Origin: JAWPMV01 sp038527215
GTDB lineage: Bacteria; Bacteroidota; Bacteroidia; J057
Assembly (NCBI GenBank): GCA_038527215.1
Contig: JBCBGC010000062.1
Span: forward strand, 1 to 44,188
Length of the DNA: 44,188 nt
Direction of reading: 5' to 3'
Made by a program: the position numbers and the translations under genes. Shown here in pieces: positions 23,736 to 31,064 of the stretch. The notes below the pieces were generated by a model that did not search any database, had not been told where the DNA came from, and was given only the letters and a program-made list of their open reading frames with translations. Every line of letters starts with the position of its first letter. Position 1 is the stretch's first letter.

Positions 23736-23899
23736 TTAGAGCTTGTTTGGAAATTTCCTTTTGTCTGAGGATTTCGTTTTTGGAACCTGAATTCACCTTT
23801 TTTCCTCAAAATAGTTTACTATTCTGAGGAAAAAACGCTCTTCAGAACCCCAAAATCGTTCCTCTCATCCTAAAACGCCAAAATCCGAACAAGCTCTTA
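23736..23899. repeat. 164-bp fold-back (MITE-like) element
   Basis: The whole stretch is one imperfect inverted repeat centred near 23816. The outer ends are TTAGAGCTTGTT (23736-23747) and AACAAGCTCTTA (23888-23899), inverse except for one base. The inner arms TTTTTTCCTCAAAATAGT (23798-23815) and ACTATTCTGAGGAAAAAA (23818-23835) pair at 17 of 18 positions. The arms between are only roughly complementary. The right end overlaps the stop codon of the minus-strand DUF4252 gene. The A and T runs are on the wrong sides for a bidirectional terminator. It encodes no protein and resembles a non-autonomous fold-back element. Confidence 0.7.
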
Positions 23900-24403
23900 A
23901 TTCTTGTCAATCTTCTTGAGGTGCTCAGAACCTTCGATCTCGATATCGTCGAGCAAATCTTCTAGTTCATCTTTATGGAGGTTCCCCATGATGGTCATAA
24001 TGGTAAATGAATCGGGTTCGTTTACGACCATGAGCAATTCCTTGATGAGATCCCCTTTTTCCAGCACCATAAAATTTATCCGGGTATCCTGGTCCCTGAT
24101 CGTAACCAGGTCCTCATAGTCCACCTGCTTGATAGCATTGGTGAGACTCCGGATGTCAGAAGCTCTCAGATTCCCCTTGTCTTTAGGCGCAGAAAGCAGG
24201 CGGATGTGCTGAATCTTGGATTTTTTCTGCTTCATCTCCTTGTCGGAAAACATGTTGAACAGGGAACCATGAATGTCGATCAGGGTGTAATCTTCCTCGT
24301 CCCGGTAGGTATCAAAGAACTTGCTGATAGCTGGGGACTGAGCGAATGCGCCCAAGGGTGAAAGCGCTACAATGAGAATCAGCGTTTGAATGTACTTGTG
24401 CAT
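23897..24403 (-). CDS. DUF4252 secreted protein, copy 2
   Basis: The 168-residue exported protein has a signal peptide (YIQTLILIVALSPLGAFAQ) and the DUF4252 fold, with repeated hydrophobic patches such as NFMVLEKGDLIKELLMVVNE and FTIMTIMGNLHKDELEDLLD. The function of DUF4252 is unknown. In Bacteroidetes these genes often sit downstream of an ECF sigma factor, as here, fourth in the sigma/anti-sigma/DUF4252/DUF4252 order. It is a diverged paralogue of the gene immediately upstream. Its stop codon lies inside the right end of a fold-back repeat, which may have trimmed or replaced the original C-terminal end. Confidence 0.85.
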   Translation of the reverse strand: MHKYIQTLILIVALSPLGAFAQSPAISKFFDTYRDEEDYTLIDIHGSLFNMFSDKEMKQKKSKIQHIRLLSAPKDKGNLRASDIRSLTNAIKQVDYEDLVTIRDQDTRINFMVLEKGDLIKELLMVVNEPDSFTIMTIMGNLHKDELEDLLDDIEIEGSEHLKKIDKN

Positions 24404-24492
24404 AATGATAAAAATAGAGCCAAGCGTTCCCCAGGACAGAATATCTGTCCCATCAAAGAGATCGCATGTGCTTGGTTATTAGTCGATTAGAA

Positions 24493-25038
24493 TTATTCCT
24501 TTTTGTCTTCTTTCAGGCGTTCCAGTTCGTTGAAGCCATCAATGTCTACCGATTCACCGATCTTGGCGATGGTTTCCAAATCGAGGTCTCCAATGATACT
24601 GAGCATGAAAAAGCTGTTTTGAGCCCCGATGAGCATCAGCAATTCGCGGATTTTGCCCTCAGAAGTTTCCTGAATCATAAAGCGCATATTGCCATCTACA
24701 TCCTTGACCCGCATCAACTCTTCGTATCGGTTGAGTTCTAGTTTCTTGATGGCCTGATTATAGAGCTTCATCCCGGGGATAGAGTCAGCCGTCAGGATTC
24801 TCAGGCCGCCCAGTTTGTTGACCGTCCTATCTAGGGCTTCTTCTCCTTCCTTTTTGTCCAGATCAGAGATGAGCTTGAACATTCTGGGAGAAATGTAAAT
24901 ACTGGTAAAAGCTTCATCCTCTATATACTGCTCAAACAAGCGAGCAATCGCGTCATCCTGTCCCCGAACCGAAGCGGGCAAAGCCAGGAAGCCAGCGAGG
25001 CAAAGGCTAAAGATGAGTTTGGTAAATAAATTCTTCAT
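24493..25038 (-). CDS. DUF4252 secreted protein, copy 1
   Basis: This 181-residue protein has a signal peptide (LFTKLIFSLCLAGFLALPASVRG) and a DUF4252 domain: ARLFEQYIEDEAFTSIYISP, NKLGGLRILTADSIPG, RFMIQETSEGKIRELLMLIG and FFMLSIIGDLDLETIAKIGE. The function is unknown; envelope location is likely. The start is ATG 25036-25038, 5 bp after the anti-sigma stop; a GTG at 25042-25044 is possible. It belongs to the sigma factor operon and is paralogous to the next gene, 89 bp further on. Confidence 0.87.
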   Translation of the reverse strand: MKNLFTKLIFSLCLAGFLALPASVRGQDDAIARLFEQYIEDEAFTSIYISPRMFKLISDLDKKEGEEALDRTVNKLGGLRILTADSIPGMKLYNQAIKKLELNRYEELMRVKDVDGNMRFMIQETSEGKIRELLMLIGAQNSFFMLSIIGDLDLETIAKIGESVDIDGFNELERLKEDKKE

Positions 25039-25043
25039 GATCA

Positions 25044-25508
25044 CTAATCGGTTTTGCTCCCTAATACTGAAGGAAAAAAGGCCGTAAGTTTCTGAACTTT
25101 GCTAAGCTGGCTGCGATGGTCGGCTCCTTTATTGAGCTTTTTGGATACGAGTTGCAAGGCTTTTTTGGTCTCTTGATAGGCTTCCTCCGGATTGGAGAAA
25201 GTATCCTCATACAGGGCTAATTGAGGGTCCTCCTGCGCAGGTTGACTCACATAGATAGCCAGGGGAATCACCAGGGCCGCCGCCAGGCTAGCCGCCCACA
25301 TCCAATTTTGGAGCTTTTTTCGTTTATAAGGCTGCACGACTTGCTCAGAATGAATGGCCTTCTGGGTGTCAAAGTAGCCAAACAAGGTTCTGAAAGGCGT
25401 CTTTTCCTCGGTAAAAGGAGGACTTTGCGCCCAGGCACGCAGGGCTTTTTCCTCTTCCAGGCTGGTCTCACCGGCCCAATATTTTTGTTGTATCTCCCGT
25501 ATATTCAT
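25044..25508 (-). CDS. Putative anti-sigma factor with one transmembrane helix
   Basis: The 154-residue protein has a short N-terminal cytoplasmic helix region (REIQQKYWAGETSLEEEKAL), a single membrane helix (NWMWAASLAAALVIPLAIYV, about 68-87) and a small periplasmic part. The YWAGETSLEEEKALRAW start is typical of small Bacteroidetes anti-sigma proteins. Its ATG overlaps the sigma factor stop (ATGA at 25505-25508), indicating translational coupling. The role is therefore membrane sequestration of the ECF sigma factor, inferred from position and topology; no zinc-binding HxxxCxxC is present. Confidence 0.75.
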   Translation of the reverse strand: MNIREIQQKYWAGETSLEEEKALRAWAQSPPFTEEKTPFRTLFGYFDTQKAIHSEQVVQPYKRKKLQNWMWAASLAAALVIPLAIYVSQPAQEDPQLALYEDTFSNPEEAYQETKKALQLVSKKLNKGADHRSQLSKVQKLTAFFPSVLGSKTD

Positions 25509-26041
25509 GAGCTTCCTGAAGTTGAGGTGAGATTCACACCGAAGGCTTGTTGCCGGGTCAAAGCTTCTTTCAAGGCTTTGCGAGCCCGAAAAAGACTGAC
25601 TTTCACCTGATTCATAGATACCTCCATGATATCTGCAATTTCCTGGTAACTATAGCCTTCTATATCTCTGAGTTGGAGAACCATTCTCTGTTTCACCGGC
25701 AGCTGTTCGATGAAACGGTTCAGCTGTTCCATCATATCCTGCTGGGCGGTGGTTTCGTCTGGAGTAGGGGCGGCTGAGGGAAGCGGCAAATCTGCCACCT
25801 CTGCATGAGGCTGATGTTGGGCGGCCTTGAGTTTATCCAAAGAAATATTTTTCACTACCCGCATACACCAGGCTTCCAGGTTCTGGATGTGCCCTAGCTG
25901 CTGCCTTTTTCGCCACACCTTTTCAAAGACTTCCTGCACCACATCCTCTGCTTCGGCATCGCTCCCCAAAAGACGGAGGGCAAATCGATAGAGCTTTTGC
26001 TGTCTATCCAGGAAGTAGGATGTTATCTCGTTGAGGTGCAT
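25505..26041 (-). CDS. ECF-type RNA polymerase sigma factor
   Basis: The 178-residue sigma-70 family protein has region 2 (YFLDRQQKLYRFALRLLGSD and AEDVVQEVFEKVWRKRQQL) and region 4 (QLPVKQRMVLQLRDIEGYSY, then EIADIMEVSMNQVKVSLFRA) joined by a Pro-rich linker near 95-105. It directs RNA polymerase to envelope-response promoters and is probably held by the anti-sigma factor encoded next. The operon order is sigma, anti-sigma, DUF4252, DUF4252. A gamma-glutamylcyclotransferase-like gene ends 54 bp upstream in the same direction. No target promoter sequence could be assigned. Confidence 0.93.
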   Translation of the reverse strand: MHLNEITSYFLDRQQKLYRFALRLLGSDAEAEDVVQEVFEKVWRKRQQLGHIQNLEAWCMRVVKNISLDKLKAAQHQPHAEVADLPLPSAAPTPDETTAQQDMMEQLNRFIEQLPVKQRMVLQLRDIEGYSYQEIADIMEVSMNQVKVSLFRARKALKEALTRQQAFGVNLTSTSGSS

Positions 26042-26095
26042 AACATCTGCAAGACGAGTGATGATCCCTTTTGTTACAGGCGGTCAGAAAAAAAA

Positions 26096-26536
26096 TTAAG
26101 GAGAGGACTGAATATACCTTCCGGAAGGGATTCTTTTGTGTGCGTAGGTAGGTCGGTTGTAGATATAGACCCAGCATTCCAGGGGTTTTTCTTCGAAATA
26201 GATCACATGCTTTTTCCGGACAAAAAGGCTGCGCTGAGGAGCGTTCGAGTCGTATCCTTCATAGTGATCCAGCCGGTGAAGCAATTGCTCTGGTTTGGTG
26301 ATCTCATACACATCTCCATATACCCGATTATTGCTTTCGCTTTCGAAAACTGCGCCCGGGTACTCGCCGATTTGATAGAGACTGCCGCTCATTTCTCCTG
26401 GTCCAATAGGGGTAGCATTTTTTCGCAGGAGCTTGGACATGGGATGCCCGCTCGCTTGCTGCAAGGTGCCATAGACAAAGAGGTATGTTATGTTGTCTTC
26501 CACACGCTTTGAAAATGTAGGCTTTTTTTTCAACAT
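26096..26536 (-). CDS. Gamma-glutamylcyclotransferase family (GGCT/AIG2-like) protein
   Basis: The 146-residue protein has the family signature YLFVYGTLQ (YGTL at residues 22-25), then GSLYQIGEYPGAVFE, RVYGDVYEI and LDHYEGYDSNAPQR carrying the catalytic Glu region. It ends with a WVYIYNRP strand. Family members act as cyclotransferases on gamma-glutamyl compounds, or are uncharacterised (YtfP-like). The fold is clear but the substrate is not. The N-terminal 17 residues before YLFVYGTL are longer than usual. It precedes the ECF sigma gene by 54 bp on the same strand. Confidence 0.85.
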   Translation of the reverse strand: MLKKKPTFSKRVEDNITYLFVYGTLQQASGHPMSKLLRKNATPIGPGEMSGSLYQIGEYPGAVFESESNNRVYGDVYEITKPEQLLHRLDHYEGYDSNAPQRSLFVRKKHVIYFEEKPLECWVYIYNRPTYAHKRIPSGRYIQSSP

Positions 26537-26587
26537 TCCAAGTGCAGCGTTTGGCTTTTTCGCTGCGTTATCCGGTAAAACAATCCC

Positions 26588-27334
26588 ATGAAGAATTTTT
26601 TACCCACTTTCCTATTGACCCTCGGATTGCTGATGCCTGCGATGAGTGAGGCGTGCAGCTGTATTTACGATCCTGAGCAAGGGTTCTGCGAAGCTTTTGG
26701 CTATGCGGATATCGTGGTCGTAGCAGAAAAAATAAAGGAAGATGATCGGGGCATGAAGGCTCGCATTATTGAAGTCCTTTCTGGCAATCCAGGTCAGGAG
26801 GAAATCCGGCTTTGGACGGCTACGGCAACCTGTATGGCCACCACCCATATGTTGGATATCGGGAAAACATATGTGATGGCCCTCGGTCGGGTAAATCAGG
26901 GATTCAATGATATTAAGGCTGGGGATTATTATTTACCAGCCTGTGGGGTGTACCACCTGGATTATGAAGGCGGCAAGGTAAAAGGGCGAATCCTGAGAGG
27001 AGAAGATAATAAGATGAGTCTGGAAGAATTCCGGGAAGTACTAAATAAACCTGAATGTCCAGGTAGCCTGACCTTTGTGGAGTCCTATTTCTCTCAAGCT
27101 GAGCAGGTGTTAAATCTATCCGCCTCTGTCAACCTGAGCGAAGATCTGGTCGTGGAGGTCATGGATATGAATGGCCGAAAAGCTGCCCGCCAGCAGTTCC
27201 AGACCGGAGATGCCGCAGCCAATCGCTGGAAATGGGAATTGGAAAGCCTGAAACCCGGGCTCTATATCGTGCGCATTACCTTGCCTTCCGGCTATCAAAA
27301 GGTGCAAAAAATCCTGATTCAACAGCCCTACTAA
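26588..27334 (+). CDS. T9SS-sorted secreted protein with TIMP/NTR-like N-terminal domain
   Basis: The 248-residue protein begins with a signal peptide (FLPTFLLTLGLLMPAMSEA) cut just before CSC. The cysteine-bounded domain (CSCIYDPEQGFCEAFGYADI, VVVAEKI, GKTYVMAL, PACGV) resembles the netrin/TIMP-like OB folds common in bacterial secreted proteins. The last 80 residues (LSASVNLSEDLVVEVMDMNG, LKPGLYIVRITLPSG, QKVQKILIQ) form a type A T9SS C-terminal sorting domain, so it is delivered to the cell surface by type IX secretion. It converges with the HAD gene, their stop codons overlapping by 4 bp. Function is unknown. Confidence 0.8.
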   Translation: MKNFLPTFLLTLGLLMPAMSEACSCIYDPEQGFCEAFGYADIVVVAEKIKEDDRGMKARIIEVLSGNPGQEEIRLWTATATCMATTHMLDIGKTYVMALGRVNQGFNDIKAGDYYLPACGVYHLDYEGGKVKGRILRGEDNKMSLEEFREVLNKPECPGSLTFVESYFSQAEQVLNLSASVNLSEDLVVEVMDMNGRKAARQQFQTGDAAANRWKWELESLKPGLYIVRITLPSGYQKVQKILIQQPY

Positions 27335-27966
27335 CGAAGCATTTGATCCACTAAGCTATAGATCGCATCTTGATCCTGAAAATCGGGTATGAGGGGGAAA
27401 TTCACATCTGATGAGAAGCCTCCTCCCAGCCCGATAAAGCCCACGCTAGCCTTCTGACTGGCCTCCCAATCAAGGAGAGTATCCCCAAAAAAGACCACCG
27501 CTGCTTCAGGATGACTTCGTTTGATGTCTTCCAGCACCTGGGATTTGATGGCGGGATAGGCATACCAGTCTTCCAATAAGCCCATCAAATGGTGGCCATG
27601 TAGATGTGCTTTTACTTCATTGGGTAAGGCCCTCGAACATACATACATGGGACAGGGTGCTTCTTCCATAAACTGACGGATGCCGGGAATGAGGGGCGCT
27701 TCTCTTAAAGGCCCCTCCAGCTTTTCTTCTGAAAGGCGGGTAAACTGCTGGGCTTTTTCTTCCGCTTGAGGCAAGAACAATATCTGCCCAAAAATATGAC
27801 GAAACCGAAGCTCCCTGGCCAACCCCTGAGAGGTGGCAAGGTAGGTTTCAATTTCTGATCGCTGGTCAGGGTAGTCGGCAAACATGTCCAGGAATACCTG
27901 GAGCTTGATGCCCTCGGTATCTACGATGACCCCATCCTTATCAAATACAAAAACGAAATCCCGCAT
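27331..27966 (-). CDS. HAD superfamily hydrolase (phosphoglycolate phosphatase-like)
   Basis: The 211-residue HAD phosphatase-like protein has motif I FVFDKDGVIVDTEG near residue 6, motif II VCSRALPNE, motif III Lys in AIKSQVLEDIKRSHP, and motif IV VVFFGDTLLDWEASQKASVG. Motif I reads DKDGVIVDT, with both Asp residues present. It is probably a small-molecule phosphatase in the cytoplasm; the substrate is unknown. The open frame extends to 28005, but ATG 27964-27966 (MRDFVFVFDKDG) places the motif at the usual distance. It follows the Tat-type oxidoreductase by about 50 bp on the same strand and may share its transcript. Confidence 0.85.
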   Translation of the reverse strand: MRDFVFVFDKDGVIVDTEGIKLQVFLDMFADYPDQRSEIETYLATSQGLARELRFRHIFGQILFLPQAEEKAQQFTRLSEEKLEGPLREAPLIPGIRQFMEEAPCPMYVCSRALPNEVKAHLHGHHLMGLLEDWYAYPAIKSQVLEDIKRSHPEAAVVFFGDTLLDWEASQKASVGFIGLGGGFSSDVNFPLIPDFQDQDAIYSLVDQMLR

Positions 27967-28017
27967 AGTGGGCTTTTTTTCTTGAGACGACAAGCTCCTG
28001 CTCAAGTTTCTGCTGCG

Positions 28018-29478
28018 CTATTCTCCTAAAGACCAGCCTTTGCGATAAGGCCGCTGCACATACTGATTGGCTGGCGCAAAATTGGTAATGCGCATGTTTT
28101 TGCCGTCCCACAATAATTTTTTCCGGCCGGTGAAGCCTCTTTGATTACGCCCATTCCGCGTAAACTCTCCCAGATGGAAAAAGGAACGAATCCCCAGGTT
28201 CCCCATCAGCACGGTTTCGGTCAATGGCCCGGCATAATCAAAGTTTGAGCTAGGCTGTTTCCCGGTTTTGCAGCCTTCTACCCAGACTTTCTGATGGTCT
28301 TGATCCGGAACCCTTTCCAGCGTAGGGGTAGGTTCTTGAAGATCAGACATTTTTTCCAAAGGCAAAAGCCGTGGGTTACGTCCGTAGGTATCGCACATAA
28401 GTTTGCCTTTGCTGCCAATGAACAACACACCACCCGCATCGTCGCCCATTTTTTCGCCTTCTTTCAATTCGGCAGGGCGCCAGGGCATCAAGCCTCCGTC
28501 ATACCAGGTAAGGCTGACGGCTGGCATCTCATCTCTGGCCGGAAATTCATAGCGTATTTGGGTAGAAGGAGGCGGACTTTCCTGGAAGCGAGACTGCTCC
28601 CAATTTCGGACGTATAAAGTCGAAGCCTGGGCTTCTATACTATCTGGATAGCCTAGTTTTAAGGCCTCAAAAGCAGGGTCTATCACGTGGCAGGCCATAT
28701 CTCCCAGGGCTCCGGTGCCAAAATCCCACCAGCCTCTCCAGGAAAAAGGCAGATAAGTCTCATGGTAGGGTCTTTCCGGAGCGGGTCCCAGCCATAGATC
28801 CCAGTTTAAATCCTTGGGAATGGCTTGTGATTTGGTCGGTCTGGTTAGCCCCTGCGGCCATACCGGACGATTGGTCCAGCAGTGAACCTCCGTAACCTCC
28901 CCAATCAGGTCCGCCCAGATCCATTCGCAAATCCGCCTGATATCGTCTCCAGAGTTTCCCTGATTGCCCATTTGGGTTATTACCCCGTAACGCCGGGCGG
29001 CTTCGGTCAGGGTCCGTGCTTCGTGCACACTATGGGTGAGCGGTTTTTCCACGTAAACATGTTTGCCCATCTGCATAGCGGCCATGGCAATCACCGCATG
29101 GGTATGGTCCGGCGTTGCAATGGTCACCGCATCAATATCGTCCTTCATCTCCTCCAGCATCACCCGAAAATCCTCATAGCGTTTGGCTTTGCGGAACATT
29201 TTGTAGGCATTGGCTGCTTGGCGTTGATCGACATCACAGAGGGCTACGACGTTCTCCTTTGCACCCCCAACCGGCCGCCAGCCACTGGCGCCTCTGATGA
29301 CCCCATTCCCTCGCCCGCCCACTCCGACCGCGGCGATGTTTAATTTATCGCTGGGCGCAGTATATCCAGGTCCTCCCAATACATATCTGGGTACGATGGT
29401 GAAGCCAGCGGCACCTAAAGCGGTTTTTTCCACAAAAGCTCGTCTGCTGAGCGTTTTAGAAGTCTGATCTTTTGCCAT
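28018..29478 (-). CDS. Gfo/Idh/MocA family oxidoreductase with twin-arginine signal
   Basis: The 486-residue protein starts with a twin-arginine signal (LSRRAFVEKTALGAAGFTIV), indicating folded export to the periplasm. The Rossmann NAD(P)-binding domain begins LNIAAVGVGGRGNGVIRG, with TIATPDHTHAVIAMAAMQMG and the catalytic-type VEKPLTHS typical of the family. A C-terminal substrate domain follows. Such proteins oxidise or reduce sugars or inositols, often with tightly bound cofactor when exported. It follows a cytoplasmic family member by 22 bp, so the pair probably works on related sugar derivatives. The start ATG 29476-29478 was chosen to place the Tat motif near the N-terminus. Confidence 0.88.
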   Translation of the reverse strand: MAKDQTSKTLSRRAFVEKTALGAAGFTIVPRYVLGGPGYTAPSDKLNIAAVGVGGRGNGVIRGASGWRPVGGAKENVVALCDVDQRQAANAYKMFRKAKRYEDFRVMLEEMKDDIDAVTIATPDHTHAVIAMAAMQMGKHVYVEKPLTHSVHEARTLTEAARRYGVITQMGNQGNSGDDIRRICEWIWADLIGEVTEVHCWTNRPVWPQGLTRPTKSQAIPKDLNWDLWLGPAPERPYHETYLPFSWRGWWDFGTGALGDMACHVIDPAFEALKLGYPDSIEAQASTLYVRNWEQSRFQESPPPSTQIRYEFPARDEMPAVSLTWYDGGLMPWRPAELKEGEKMGDDAGGVLFIGSKGKLMCDTYGRNPRLLPLEKMSDLQEPTPTLERVPDQDHQKVWVEGCKTGKQPSSNFDYAGPLTETVLMGNLGIRSFFHLGEFTRNGRNQRGFTGRKKLLWDGKNMRITNFAPANQYVQRPYRKGWSLGE

Positions 29479-29500
29479 GATTTGCTTGGGAAGTTTTGGG

Positions 29501-30571
29501 TTAAAGGAGAATAGTTTTGCCGGTTTTGACGGATTCGTCAGCAGCCAGAACAATTTTCAGGCTGTTGATGCCATCCTGTATATGAGTGGTCAGGTCCATA
29601 TCCTCTTGAATCGCTTTTAGGAAAAAGGCCTGCTCCCGGTCGCATAAACCCTGATGATCGGGCTCGTCTGAGGTATCAATGATCTCATCTGGCCGGGTAA
29701 AGTTGCCTGCCTGGTCCAACTTACTATGGTGTAAGCGTAAGGCGTTGGTTTTACTATGCCCATCTACATCATCCGATTTATCGCCTATTTTTTCATCAAG
29801 AATACTAACACAGCCTTTGGGGCCGATTACATCTTTGACAAAAAAGGCCGTCTCACTCATCATGGGGCCCCAGCCTGCTTCGTACCATCCGACTGAGCCA
29901 TCCTCAAAGCGAACCTGCAGCTGACCATAGTTGTACATGCTGTCTGCGATTTCCTCGCTCATTCTTACACCAATGGCGCTGACGGAAGTAGGTTGGGCCT
30001 CGGTCATTTGGCACATGACATCTACGTAGTGTACCCCGCAATCCACAATGGGGGACATGGATTTCATCAGATTTTTGTGGGTATACCAGGTATCCCCTGA
30101 GCTTTGTTGGTTCAGATTCATGCGCATGACCAGAGGTTTCCCCAGGCCCTGGGCCAATTCTATGAATTTTTGCCAGGCAGGATGCACCCTTAGGATGTAG
30201 CCGATGACTAGTTTTCGGTCATGTTTTTGGGTAAGGGCCAGGATTTCCTCGGCTTCTTCCACCGTTTCCGCCAGGGGTTTCTCCACAAAGATGTGAGCCC
30301 CGGCTTCCAGGCTAGCTTTGATATAAGCGGCATGGGTATCTGGGTAGGTGTTGATGGAAACTACATCTGGCTGGGTGGCTTGCAGCGCTTCATAGAAATC
30401 CCCATAAGTGGCGATGCCTCCCAGCTCTTCGGAAAGCCTTTCCCTGCTTTCCGGTCCCCGACTGACCAAACCTACGATGTTAAATTCTGGCATTTTGTGA
30501 TAGGCCCGGGCATGGGAGGCACCCATGTTGCCGCATCCTACTACCAAGACAGAGAGTGGGCTGTTGTTCAT
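29501..30571 (-). CDS. Gfo/Idh/MocA family oxidoreductase, cytoplasmic
   Basis: The 356-residue protein has an N-terminal Rossmann fold (LSVLVVGCGNMGASHARAYH), then VSINTYPDTHAAYIKASLEA and the family lysine motif FVEKPLAETVEEAEE. A C-terminal alpha/beta domain contains CGVHYVDVMCQMTEA. No signal peptide is present. It is the first gene of a minus-strand pair with the Tat-exported relative. The substrate is unknown; family members act on sugars, inositols or sugar acids with NAD(P). A hairpin near 30624-30638 separates it from the decayed acyltransferase upstream. Confidence 0.88.
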   Translation of the reverse strand: MNNSPLSVLVVGCGNMGASHARAYHKMPEFNIVGLVSRGPESRERLSEELGGIATYGDFYEALQATQPDVVSINTYPDTHAAYIKASLEAGAHIFVEKPLAETVEEAEEILALTQKHDRKLVIGYILRVHPAWQKFIELAQGLGKPLVMRMNLNQQSSGDTWYTHKNLMKSMSPIVDCGVHYVDVMCQMTEAQPTSVSAIGVRMSEEIADSMYNYGQLQVRFEDGSVGWYEAGWGPMMSETAFFVKDVIGPKGCVSILDEKIGDKSDDVDGHSKTNALRLHHSKLDQAGNFTRPDEIIDTSDEPDHQGLCDREQAFFLKAIQEDMDLTTHIQDGINSLKIVLAADESVKTGKTILL

Positions 30572-30606
30572 GCGAAAGTCCTTTTTATGTGAAGACTAAA
30601 CTTAGG

Positions 30607-30638
30607 AAAAAAAGCCTAATCCGACCGGAATTATCCGG
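30607..30638 (-). terminator. Possible terminator downstream of the decayed acyltransferase
   Basis: On the minus strand TCCGG (38-34) and CCGGA (29-25) of the 30600s can pair, and a T7 run lies at 30613-30607. The run is separated from the stem by about 11 bp, so the call is weak. It lies between the pseudogene end and the oxidoreductase start. Confidence 0.35.
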
Positions 30639-30687
30639 CCTTTTGGTAGAGAAAATAAGCAAGGTAAAATAAAAGCTGAGGATCTGG

Positions 30688-31051
30688 TTAGGCGGCCTGG
30701 GCACTTACCTGGAAATAGGATGCCCGCCTAGGATAAAATCCTTCCCACAGGATTAAGACCGGGGCCTCCAGCAGTAGGGACATGCCGATCCCGATTAGCA
30801 GGGCAAAGGCAAAGTAGGCGCTTTCTACCAAAAGGCAGGATCAATCTTAAAGCCTCTTCGAATCAGGAAGCGGCATGTTTACTTTTTCGGGCTAAAGATT
30901 CTTTGAATAAGCTATGAGAGACCAAAAATCCGCTCAGGAGAAAAAACCGGGCTACCCCTGCCTTGACCAGCGCATGATCCCAAGTTGAATGTCGGAACAA
31001 TACGTTCTAAATGGCGAGCGATCGCAGAAAATCAAAGTCTTTGAAGGGCAT
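30688..31051 (-). pseudogene. Remnant of an acyltransferase family 3 (OafA/YrhL-like) gene
   Basis: Reading the minus strand from ATG 31051 gives MPFKDFDFLRSLAI, a stop, and then in the same frame AGVARFFLLSGFLVSHSLF, the hallmark FF(V/L)LSGFLV segment of membrane acyltransferase 3. After another stop the plus-one frame gives FLIRRGFKIDPAFW, the conserved R..RI.PA.W segment. A third frame then gives AYFAFALLIGIGMSLLLEAP and ends at a stop near 30690, like the C-terminal helix of the family. About 120 codons remain of a normal 350-400. Stops, two frameshifts and a large internal deletion show it is dead. It follows the radical SAM gene by 13 bp. Confidence 0.75.
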
Positions 31052-31064
31052 AGGTAAGCGGGTT

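Noticed and set aside
23798..23835. Bidirectional terminator between convergent genes
   Set aside because: The T-run precedes and the A-run follows the hairpin on the plus strand, the reverse of what a terminator needs on either strand.
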